64,000 nucleotides of DNA, from the NCBI GenBank assembly GCA_029834535.1, contig JAQMWT010000109.1, positions 62,001-126,000 of the forward strand. The letters run 5' to 3'. Position numbers and translations under genes: made by a program. The number at the start of each line of letters is the position of its first letter. Position 1 is the stretch's first letter. The notes under the pieces were generated by a model that was not told the origin of the DNA, did not search any database, and saw nothing but the letters and a program-made list of their open reading frames with translations. The DNA is from Chrysophaeum taylorii (lineage: Eukaryota > Sar > Pelagophyceae > Pelagomonadales > Pelagomonadaceae). Below, in pieces: positions 11,990 through 22,114 of this stretch.

Positions 11990-14059
11990 TTACTGGGCTA
12001 TGGGTTGTTGTAAACCAAGTAACGTGCGAAATCTAGTGAAAAGCGGAGCACCAAAGGGTTTAGTGAATCCATCAGCGATATTCTGAGTGCCAGAAACATG
12101 ATGTAAGCGAATACGTCTTAGGTGCACATAATCACGAATACGAAACCAGCGTGTGCTAATAGCTTTCGCTTTAGTCGCACTGTCAGGGTTATTTGACAGC
12201 TGGATAGCAGAAGCAGAGTCTCCAAGTATAGGACTGTTGCGCATGAATGACATGTCTGATGGGAGAGGGTTGTCATAAGCATCATAATCTAATAACAAAT
12301 CCTTCCCTGGAGGTTGGCGAAGATAGTATTGCGGATTTATAGCAAACGCCATTTCCATTAACAATTTGCGTAACCAGACGACATCATCAGCACGCATATT
12401 AAGGGCAATGAGTTCACTTTCGTGTGTGGAAGTAGCTGTTATAGGCTGTAGTTTGGACTTCCAGGTGATGAGGGAACCGAATAAAAAGATGGCATAACCA
12501 GTTGTAGATTTTCGATCTTGTTCATAAAAGGGTGCATTATCAGCATCGACGAACGCGACCAGTTGATCAAAATTACCTGAATTCACTTGTTCTTTAGTGT
12601 AATCCAACATGGTTGCCATGTCGGTACGATTGTCGATGAGAAGTCCAAGATGGTCCATTAGAGCGGAAGAACCGGAGTAGTGCCATAGTCGAAGATTGCG
12701 ATTTTCAGGCTTGCGCAAATAGCGAAGAGGTCCTGTTAATACTTGGACATGCAAATACGCTGGATTATGCATTCCTCGGGAACAGCGACTAAGGCTTTGT
12801 GATAAATCAGGGCGACAGGCCAACTGTACAGAGGTAAGCTTGCCAAGTAAGGTGGAAAAGGTGTGTTGGATGAACTTGTCCATATCAGAGGATGGCTCTC
12901 CAGTTTTATACGTAGCTGAGGGGGACATAGGAGTCGAAGTGGGACGTAACTGCGTTAAAATGGGATACTCTTCAAACAATGCATCAATTTTAGCTTGACA
13001 GTCAAGTGAAATGGAATCATCGGTAGTGCGAGTTATGCGCATACCTAAAAGAGTATGAGCTTCTTCAAAGTTTTCGACCGAGTATACCTTCTTCATGGCT
13101 TGTTGGAATTCGCGACGTAGACTTTCCGATGTACAAATGACAACAACATCATCCACTGATAGCGCACAAAGAAAAAACGTAGCATCAGCTTGGACTTTAG
13201 CATAGATGCAAGTATCTGTTCGAAAACGTTTATAGCCTAGTGTGTCGAAGAAACCATTTATGGTTTGGTTCCAAAGAGCAGGACTCTGTCGTAATCCATA
13301 AAGAGATTTAAGTAGTTTTGGGAGACGTCGTCCTTGATATTTTACATCTTCAGGATCGAGTAGGTAAATACCTTGTGGCAGTTTAACGTAGACATGAGAA
13401 TCTATGGGAACTTCAACAAAAGCATTAGGAACGTCTATGTGGTAGACGTGAAGTCGTAGGTGGGCTGCAAGCGCCAGAACACAACGGATACCGGTGAGCT
13501 GTGCCATTGGGCTAATTGTGTTAAAAAAGTCGGTGCCCAGAGAAGCTAAGAATCCTCGTAGGACCAATCTCGCTTTATGTTTGATGTATTCACCGGCAGC
13601 ATTGGTTTTTATACGTAATACCAGTCGGGTATCAATGGGCTTGGAGTTGACCATAGGCAACGAGAGTTTAAAGCAGCCAAACTTAACAATGTCAAAAATC
13701 TCCTTGGAAATAGCGGAGATATAAGCCTTACGATCAGCGTCAGAGAGACCTTTGAGGCAGGTCAACTCATATTCATCAATCTTGATATCTCTGGCTTGAA
13801 TTTTATATTCGTCCGGACCAACAGTGCTGGGATCTTGAGCGTTGGTAAGATGGATGATTGTGTAAGAAGCGACCATATCGTTAGTGTGAGCGGGATCTGG
13901 ATCTTCGACAAGTTGAATAACTAGTAGAGTGTCATCTCCAAGATGTGCGTCAATGTAATGAGACTGCACAGTGATGTAGTCTTCGATGGCGGAGAGGTGA
14001 GGCTCGGAGGCACCATAAGAAGCATCATTATGATCCAAAATTGAATGGGGCGTTAGCAA
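11990..14059 (-). CDS. Ty1/copia reverse transcriptase and RNase H (polyprotein C-terminal part)
   Basis: A 689-codon open frame corresponding to the C-terminal half of a copia Pol polyprotein, which copies element RNA into DNA. The RVT_2 core includes VYHIDVPNAFVEVPID (usual form V.QMDV..AFL.G.L), LPKLLKSLYGLRQSPALWN, and the catalytic box SVDDVVVI at about residue 303 in place of the usual YVDD. RNase H follows with FVDADNAPF (usually ..DADWAG), KSTTGYAIFLFGSLITWKSK and TATSTHESELIAL, ending in the NIADGFTKPF motif typical of copia. The first codon is not ATG, so this is the open part of a longer decayed polyprotein. The changed A/Y position of the YVDD box and the lost upstream domains suggest it is no longer autonomous. 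Confidence 0.9.
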   Translation of the reverse strand: MLTPHSILDHNDASYGASEPHLSAIEDYITVQSHYIDAHLGDDTLLVIQLVEDPDPAHTNDMVASYTIIHLTNAQDPSTVGPDEYKIQARDIKIDEYELTCLKGLSDADRKAYISAISKEIFDIVKFGCFKLSLPMVNSKPIDTRLVLRIKTNAAGEYIKHKARLVLRGFLASLGTDFFNTISPMAQLTGIRCVLALAAHLRLHVYHIDVPNAFVEVPIDSHVYVKLPQGIYLLDPEDVKYQGRRLPKLLKSLYGLRQSPALWNQTINGFFDTLGYKRFRTDTCIYAKVQADATFFLCALSVDDVVVICTSESLRREFQQAMKKVYSVENFEEAHTLLGMRITRTTDDSISLDCQAKIDALFEEYPILTQLRPTSTPMSPSATYKTGEPSSDMDKFIQHTFSTLLGKLTSVQLACRPDLSQSLSRCSRGMHNPAYLHVQVLTGPLRYLRKPENRNLRLWHYSGSSALMDHLGLLIDNRTDMATMLDYTKEQVNSGNFDQLVAFVDADNAPFYEQDRKSTTGYAIFLFGSLITWKSKLQPITATSTHESELIALNMRADDVVWLRKLLMEMAFAINPQYYLRQPPGKDLLLDYDAYDNPLPSDMSFMRNSPILGDSASAIQLSNNPDSATKAKAISTRWFRIRDYVHLRRIRLHHVSGTQNIADGFTKPFGAPLFTRFRTLLGLQQPIAQ

Positions 14060-14789
14060 AGCATAAGCATATTGAGCGGGAGGAACCCGAAAAGCTTGAG
14101 CGGGTTCAGAAATGAGATGAACGAGAGCGCGAGGAAGGTGAAGGTCCGCGAGGCTGAGGTCGTCGAGGAGATGAACAGGAGTGGCATCCGTCGACGAATG
14201 GCTAGGGCTCCTATGACATTTATCAGAAGAAGACTGGAATAGCGCTTGGTAAACATGATGATGATGAGTTCGTGTAAATTCCCCCTCTGGAGGTATAGCC
14301 GTCCAGTGGATACCATGAGCAACATGAAGGGAGTGGAGGGTGGGGTCGCAGAAAGTTATATACTGCTTGGAGAGGTCATACTTGAAGTCAGCAAGCGTAC
14401 AACCAGCTTGTGTATAGGCGGCAACGGTTGGCGAAGCAATACGAATGAGGACAGCCTTGAGATTAGTCTTGCGACGAGGTTGAGGGTGACTAGGACCACG
14501 GGTGAGACGAAGGACATCGTGAGAATAGAGAGAGACCGATAGGATGGTAGAATGGGTAAAGTGTTGGAGGACACTTCAGGTGTAGGAGGTGTGGCGACAG
14601 AGGCAGCGGGTGCAGAAGCAGCGGGAGCACATGCGGGAACGGGAGTAGGAGCGTGGGCGAGGGATGAAGGAGCCCCCCTCTCGTGTTCAATGTCGGTGGA
14701 CATAGCATTCCCCCTCTGCTCCGCAACACTGGGGGTGCTTTGAACAGAAAAGGGTATTTCGGGCGAAGGTGCGGGTGGGGGATGTTGTT

Positions 14790-17700
14790 CGAGTTACCAA
14801 CCGCATCTGCGGCGAAGACGTCCGGATACAGCGTGCCGTAGCGCTACGCGAGCCAGCGACGTTTGTTCTCGGTGCCGGCCGTCGCGAAGACGCATCCGGC
14901 GCCGGATCGAGCGGCGAGATGCAGCGCTGCCTGCCCGACTGCCGAGGCAGCCGAGTGGACGATGACCACGTCGCCGCGGTCGAGTTCCCCGCGGAAGACG
15001 AGCGCGTCGAAAGCCGTGGCGTACATAGTCACGCAAGCCCACGAGCTCGCTCGAACGGCCGAGGCGGGGCCATCGAGCGGTACCGGCACGGCCAGGATCG
15101 AAGGACAGTTGACCTTGGTCGCGACGCAGCCCGAGGCTAACGCGACGACTGGATGGACGCGGGAGAGAGAACTCCCAAGCGTTTCCTTGCACTCCTCGCC
15201 GAGCGTTTCCTTGAACTCCGAGCGGCCGTTTTTTCCCTTAGGCAGCCGGCTGACGCGCCCGAAGCAGCCAAAGCCGAGCCCGCCGGAGGTGCCGACCTCG
15301 AGCTTGTCGAGGAGGACCAGCGACACCATGACATCCTTGAAATAGAGGGCGGCGGCGTCGACGGAGATCTCGATCTCGTCCGCGAGTTCGGCGCGCTTCG
15401 CCGCGGCCCGGAGCTCGATGCTCTCGGTGCGTCCCGATCCGTCGGGCTCGGCGACGATGATTGCGCCGTCATCGAGCTTCATCTGCGCTCGAGTATCTAC
15501 GAGTGCGCGCGTGCCTTGTCCTTCTCCGACGCGAATGATTCTGGGCACCGAGACTGCACGCCGAGCGTCGATCACGAGCTCCGGGTCGATTCCGTGCTTG
15601 CCAACGATGTGGTCGGCGACGCGACGAGCCGCGAGGCCGCTGGGGCAGGTGGAATCGACGAGAATAGTCACGACCCGAAGCGACGTGTGCTCCACCGCCA
15701 GAGGGCGGGCGAGGCCGCGGAAAAAACCCGCCCTCGACCTGGCCTCGACGTTGTCGGCGTCGCGCTTCACGACGACGATCACCGACCCGGCCTCGTCGTA
15801 GCTTCCCGACACGAGGGCCTGGGCGAGGCGAAGGAAGGCGCCTTGGGCTCGGCGGCACAGTTCGGGATCGTCGGCCGAGACGATCAGGACCACGTTGCGC
15901 GATTCAAAGCGGTTCATAGCCGTCGGGGGCTCGGCGATCACCTGGGCTTCGACGCGCCGAGTATTATCTCCCTGGCCCCGTTGGAACAATCCCAGGAGAT
16001 TGCAGAAAAGGGGCAAGCCCGCGGGCGGCTGGGGCGCGGTCTTTGCGTTTTCAGAAATGGTGGCTTCGATTTTCCCCACCGGATCCTCGTTCAACTCTCG
16101 CGCCGCGAAATCGTCGAGGACGAGCGTCGAGGACGAGCGTCGAGGCGAGCGTCGAGTTGGCCAGCGTCGTCGAGGACGAGCGAGCGTCGAGTTGGCCAGC
16201 GGCAGCGAGGCGCAGACGAGACGGACGAGGGCGGTGCCGTTGGCGGCGTCGACCACGATTGTTGAGAGGTCCGTCGAAATGAGCGATGTGCTTGGTCGCG
16301 CTGCAGAAGCGGCCCTCATTGCGCGGCGTACTATAGCGCCGTCGTAACCATCCTCCGTAACGATGATATTCTCGGCGGAAGACTTCGGGGGCGACTCCAT
16401 GATCTTGTCGTCGGTTCTCCTTTTCCGGCAGATGAGCGTCGAGAAGAGGGGACTGGCTTCGACGTTGCCGAGATTGCGGCACGGTTCTAAATCGGGAACA
16501 GCATCGAGCAGCTCGACCCAGATGCGCGGATCGCATCAACGCGACGAGTACATCGCTTGCCGGGCGAGTTCTTGACGTTGCGGCCCCAGTCGTCGAAGCG
16601 CCACCAGACTTCCATCGAGCCGAACCAAAGCTCCATGAGCCAGCAGTACTCTGCTCGGGTTGGTTCGTTGTTGAGCATCCACAGCCCCGGGCTTCGCGAG
16701 ATTCACGACGTTGGCCAGCGCGGCCGCCGAGTCGACGACGCCGTGGAGCGTGGACGTGATGATGGCCACATCAAAAGATTTCGGGACAAAGCCTTGTGAC
16801 TCGGGGTCCTGCTCGAGATCGAATCGTTGCGCGTGGACTGTGTTCAGAGAGCTGGAGTCCAGTATTTCGGTCGCGTCGCCAAAAAAAGTGGCGGCTAAAT
16901 CCGTCGCCACGTACTGGCAGCGGTTTTTGAACTTGGCGAGCTTCGCAGCGACTCGACTCGCGAGACCGCCGAATCGAAGCCCGATTTCTAAAACCCGGAC
17001 GACCGGTTGTTGCGTCAAAAGAGTGGTGACGCACTGCTCGACAGCCGCCGCGACGCCGTCGTAGGCCGCGTCCACGCTGATCGACCTGTCGAAGAAGGCC
17101 GGCAGATGTTGCGGCTCGTACATGAGCTCCCCGATGGCGTTGGCGTCGGCGAGAACGTCCGCGAGACGCGTCAACACAGATCGCGTCACGACGAGCTCGT
17201 TGGCATAGAACGGAAACTCGCGCTCCAACGAGTCGAACGCGTCTCGAGGAGGAGGAGGAGGAGGAGTAAAGGCTTGATCGTAATTCTCCGAGCAGGCCGC
17301 CAGGCGCTCGACGCACCCGAAGAATGGGTTCTTATTTTTGGTGGCCGACCCCGCGTCGCGCGATCCCGAGGAGGAGGCCGCACAGCGAATCGCGGCGCGA
17401 CAGTCGGCTGCGACGAGCGCCGCGAGCCGAGGCCGCACGTCGGCCAGAGCGGCGAGGTCGGCCGGAGAGACCCCCTCGGTCGCGGCGGTCTCCAAGGCAG
17501 CGGCGATTTGGTTCAAGTCGAACTTGGCAGTGTCGACGAGTTGGGACTCGACGTAAAAGAGCGACTCGTCGGTGAGCAGACTGGTGAGCAAGTCGCTCGT
17601 CGGAGGTTTCGAGATGGGCGCGATTTCGAGATCTTTGAAGGCGACGAGCGGCATCGTCAGGTCCTTGGCGTAGGTCACCACGATATCGAACGTGGCGCAC

Positions 17701-20700
17701 GCGGGAGACGGCCTATTTGTGACGACGGTGCGGACGACAAGATCCGAGATGCCGTCGTGATTACCTCGTAAGAACTCGATGGCCCCGACGCCGACTGGGA
17801 CGACCTGGGTGCTCCAGATGTCCAGAACGACGAGTGCCGAGTGGAAAGTGGCGTCCAAGACGCACGGATGCCATCGGAACCCGCCGCCCGCTTGACAGTT
17901 CGACGCGTCGACGTACGAATACGCTTCGTCGTCGCCTATGTAGCACGCCGTGCACCGCGCGAACTGAGGTCCGTAGTCGAAGCCCATGGCCTTGCAGCGA
18001 GCGTAGATTTGGCCTTTGTCCAAGTAGCGCCACGACGAAGACTTGTGATGGACGAGCGCGTTCAGCGCTTGTACCGCGGAGGGCCATGTCGTTCTCGATT
18101 CAAAAGAGAGCGAGAGCGAATCCGCATCGGGGGGCGTCCTCTCGGCCAGCAGTCGCGGTCGAAGAACGCAGTGCGTCGAATTCGAGGCGACTGCCACGTT
18201 TCCCTTGGCCGAGCCGGCCTCGAGCCGCATGTCGACGTAATCATCCCCAGAAGGCACCGGAATCGCAGACTTGATGGCGACATCTTCCAATACAATCTGG
18301 CTCGTGCCGAGCGTTTCGAGGACGATCATGGCGGTCGCGGGAACGATGGCGTTGCCCGCGACGACGTGCTCGGCGGCCCACGGAAAGGTAGCCAAGCGAA
18401 GGCGACCTCCGGCTCGGAGTAAAGGATCTTTCAGCGCTTCTTGCTGGGCGTCGGCGGCGCTAGGCATGTACGACATCAACTCCCACGGCTTGGTGTCCCT
18501 GCGGAAAGCGACGTCTGCGGGAGCCCAAGCGGTCTTGAAGGGCGGCGGCGCGTCGGCGGGAGTGTCGACCTCCCAAGCGCCGTTCAAGCGCGCCCAGTCA
18601 AAGGACGTCGCTTCCACAGCGCCGGAGACGTAGAGCCCGCCGATCACGAGCAACAACGCCTCGGTCTCGGTTTGATTCGGGTATGTTTTCGAATCTACGC
18701 CGGTCGCGAAGACCGGCGGCGGATCCTTCTTGAACGATCCCGTGGACACTTGAGACACGTTCGCTCCCAGCGTGGGCCGCGCCGCGATTTCGACCACACA
18801 GTCAAAGTCGTCCGTCTCCGCTGCCGAGAGAAGTGCTGCGTTGAGGCCGCCCATGAAGTCGACGGGTTCCCGGACGTATGCCCACAGCGACCCGGGAGTC
18901 ACTATCGCTTCGGCCTCCTCGGCGGTCACCGTCGAAAACCACCTTGATGCAGAGTTCTTCGTGCTTTCTCCGTCGTCGACGACGTCGAGGGCCCGTCGAA
19001 ACTCGGCGAGGAGTTCCTCTTTCGCGTCTTGGACGTAGGGCGAGTGGTAGGCTCAGGCAGTTCAGAGGACTGCGGCCCGGAGGCCGTAAATTTCTTTGCA
19101 CAGTTCCTTGAGTCGAGTGCACTGCTTTTGTTATTGCCGGCCATCGTCGCCGACTGCGGCGAGTTGAGCGCGGCGACGTGCAAATCGTCCAAGCCGCGCG
19201 CGACGCAAATGCCTTGGACCTTTTCGCGACTCGCGGCCACACGATCATGCCGCCTTTGCCGGCGTGGCGCCTCTGCTGCACCAAGGAGCGGATCGTGGCG
19301 GCGCGGACCGTCGCTCGTAACGAGCATCGTCCCGAAGCGTACGCGGCGGCGATCTCTCCCAACGAGTGGCCGACGACGCACCGAGTTTGGACGCCCAACG
19401 ACTTAAGGAGCACGAAGAGGGCGCACTGGTAAAAGCAGATGCTCGGGACCGAGACGGCGGGCTCGTTTAAATCTAAGATGGGCGACGCCGACCCCCTCGG
19501 AAGAATCCCGTCTTCTCCAAGAACGAGGCGCCGTCAGGGTGCATCTCGGCGTAGTAGCGACCGCACTCGTCGACCGTCGCTCGGAAGACGTCAAAGGTGG
19601 CGTACAGGTCGCGCCCCATGTCGGCGTGCTGTTGGCCCTGGCCGGCGAACACGACCAGCACAGACGCCTGCTTGGCGAGGCGATAACTACCGCCGCTGCC
19701 GAGGCTCCTGCCGACGGGCTTGCCGGAGACGACTTTCCCTGGACGCGGCTCGCCCGAGCTCCACTTGAGCGCCTCGTCTCGGAATTCGCCCGACGAGGCG
19801 GCCACGATGCAGCAGCGCTGTTGGAGATGCGAGCGGTGTTTGACGAGCCACGCCACCACGTCGGCGGCCGAGGCCTCCGAAATTTCCCCGTCGGCCCACT
19901 TGGCGGCAAGTTCGCTCAACGCCGCGACCGAGGTCGCCGACAAGGGCACGCACGCTGGTCTACCTTGTTGTTGTTGTTGTTTTTGTTGTTGTTGTGCTTG
20001 TGAGGAATTGCCCCCCTCACCGAAGCACCACGAGGAGCTGCCGCCGCCGGGTGCGACGGCCCGTCGAGGGTCGCGGTACTCTTGGACGATGCAGTGCGAG
20101 TTCGAGCCGCCAAAACCAAAGGCGTTGATCCCGATCGTGATCAATTTTCCGTCGCGCGTGGTCAACGGTCGACTCTGGGTTGGGACCTCGACTTCGGACC
20201 AGTCAATGTCCGGGTTGCCTTGGGTCCAGTTGGCTTGCGGGAGCAAGGTCTTGCGGTCGATCACGAGGCAGGCCTTGACCAAGGAGACGCAGGCGGCTGC
20301 CGGCTCCATGTGGCCGAAGGTCGCTTTCGAGGACGCCATGGGAACTTTCTTTTTGCCGCCTCCAAACGCCTTGGCGATGCCGTTGCCTTCTTCGGTGTCG
20401 CCGACCGGCGTCCCGGTGCCGTGGGCCTCGACGAAGTCTGCGTCGTTTCGCGGATCCAGGCCGGCACCGTGCCACGTGTCGCGGATGAGCTCGGCCTGCG
20501 CGCTGCGACTCGGCTTGGTCAAGCCGCCCGAGACGTTGCCGCAGTGCGAAATCCGCACGCCCGCGAATGACGCCGTGGACCGGGTTCCCGGCTTGGAGCG
20601 CCGAGATCAATTTCCGAAGCACGACCACGCCGTAGCCCTCGGAGCGCTCGTAGCCGTTTGCGCGCGCGTCGAAGCCCTTGCAGACGCCGTCGGGCGCCAA

Positions 20701-21402
20701 AACACCCATCTCGTCGTAGCCAACCGACGTCTCCGGGATCAAGAGCGGAATCGTGCCGCCCACGATCGCGACATCGCAGCGGCCGCTCTGGATGGCCGCC
20801 ACGCCGGACTCGAGGACCGTCAGCGTCGAGGCGCACGCCGTGTCGACCGCCATAGAGGGTCCCGTTCAGCCGAGGAAGAGGGAAACCCTGTTGGCGATGA
20901 CGCACTGCGCCGACCCGGGGAGCGACATGGGCTTGAGGGCGGTGGCGCCCGATTGCTTCATCGCCGCCAGCGTCTCCATCGTCGAACACCCGACCCAGAC
21001 GCCCGAGTCCGAGTCCTGCAGCGACAATATCGGGATGCCCGCGCGGAACAGCGCCTCGACCGTGAGCTCGAGAAATTGAGGTTGTTGCCGGTCCATGCAC
21101 TTGGCCTCGGTCTCGTTGATGTTGAAGAAAGACGCGTCGAAGCTGTCGTTGTCCTTCACCTGCCCGAAACGCCCCGCGCGGTACGTCCCGGCCACGCGCG
21201 GAATCGTCGATTTTTCATCACCGCTCGCCTCGCTCCGCCAGTGCGGGCCCCACCGCCCATCGAGGGCCGACGTCACAGACTCCCTCGACTCGAGCACGCG
21301 CCACAAATCGCCTGCTGTGCTCACCTCGCCTGGAAAGCGAAATGCAAAGCCGCAGATTGCAACCACCGGAGTCGTCTCTTTACTCTCTCGTATCGTCTCC
21401 AT
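14790..21402 (-). pseudogene. Reducing type I polyketide synthase, truncated and disrupted
   Basis: Domains in order from the ATG at 21,402: ketosynthase (VVAICGFAFRFPGEV; active Cys in VDTACAS near 20,840; His motifs VEAHGTGTPVGDTEE and KATFGHMEP), acyltransferase (VFAGQGQQHADMG; active Ser in GHSLGE at 19,354 to 19,371), dehydratase (HVVAGNAIVP and DATFH), a methyltransferase-like part (VRVLEIGLRFGGLASRV) and an enoyl reductase start (DVVIVHSAASAVGQAALHLA). KR and ACP are missing because the sequence stops in ER at the copia junction. Internal TGA codons lie at 20,866, 19,062, 19,053 and 16,536, a TAG at 14,844, and frame changes near 20,560, 19,508 and about 19,240. A glutamine-rich linker follows KS. 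Catalytic residues remain, so decay looks recent. Introns cannot explain the breaks because the reading frame shifts by single bases with domain sequence continuous across them. Confidence 0.88.
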
Positions 21403-22114
21403 CAGGTGGTGGTCCAGTGCTGCAGATGCTCGACACTATGGTCGGAATATCCAACCTCAACCACCCGCACAAGAAGATCCTAGGTTAGGATCCGAAGACG
21501 AAAAACCCAGAAAACGAGAAAAGCTCGCCAATAACGTCACCTAAATTTTCCTAACATTACTTTCGTCACCACCACTATTTCTTTCCTGGGGTTAGTTTAG
21601 CGACGGGTGAGATGACTGAAGATGATCTCAGGTGTTATGATCCGAGTAGAGCTGGGAAAACAAGAAAAGTTCGACCAATAACGTCACCTAAATTACTTTC
21701 GTCACATAAACAAAAACACAATTATGGTAACAATTATGTCACTACTCTCTTTCCCTGAGTTTTGTGTTTAGAGTTTCGTACATATCTGGAGTTGCCTCCG
21801 TTTCCTCCCCAAAGAGATCGCTCCCAGTCTCTAACATTTATTCTGACAGACAGAAAACGAGAAACGCCCATATAATCAAAATACTATTAATAAGTTAGTA
21901 ATAACGCTTCAAGAATTCGTCAAAAAAATTTGAGATCCTCTAGAATCCTGTGATGGAAGTTCTTCACAAAAAAAAACTGTGCCACACACTAAATTCTCTA
22001 TACTTTTCGTTTGGGTCAGTCAATCTTGTGGTTGGTCTTCCAGGAGACTGTAGTGAAACTACACGATTCCAGTAGCAGTTTCGTTGCTGCTCCTTTCGTG
22101 GCTCTTCCCTGCAA
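21403..22114. other. Intergenic region between divergent PKS relic and histidine-cluster gene
   Basis: AT-rich, no credible frame. It contains a diverged tandem duplication (21,470 to 21,770), given separately. As the space between a minus-strand and a plus-strand gene it presumably holds both promoters. CCAATAACGTCACC occurs twice and resembles CCAAT and CRE-type elements, though function is unproven. Confidence 0.6.
21470..21770. repeat. Diverged tandem duplication, about 130 to 150 bases per copy
   Basis: Copy 1 starts near 21,471 and copy 2 near 21,618. The best conserved core is GAAAAG-TCG-CCAATAACGTCACCTAAATT (21,517 to 21,547 and 21,663 to 21,694). It is followed in both by ACTTTCGTCAC and preceded by a GATCCGA-containing segment. 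Copy 1 has an extra block before ACTTTCGTCAC. Confidence 0.75.

Larger units (their letters stand above)
11300..14785 (-). mobile_element. Partial Ty1/copia retrotransposon (younger copy), truncated at the PKS junction
   Basis: Minus-strand copy of the element also found at 1.6 to 4.78 kb. It includes the intact RT/RNase H frame (11,990 to 14,059), a degraded linker upstream (14,060 to 14,785) and about 0.6 kb downstream of RNase H that is also present, diverged, next to the older copy. Similarity between the copies runs to about 14,785 and then stops abruptly, and from about 14,790 the sequence is GC-rich polyketide synthase. Integrase, protease and gag of this copy are absent here. The element is therefore 5' truncated, or its missing part lies elsewhere after a rearrangement. 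Confidence 0.85.

Noticed and set aside
14790-21402. PKS breaks explained by introns or by TGA recoding
   Set aside because: Domain sequence continues across single-base shifts with no GT-AG borders, and TGA is the terminator of several intact genes here, with a TAG also present in the PKS.
19720-21483. 587-codon plus-strand frame over the PKS start
   Set aside because: Shadow of the KS and AT domains, which are unambiguous on the minus strand.
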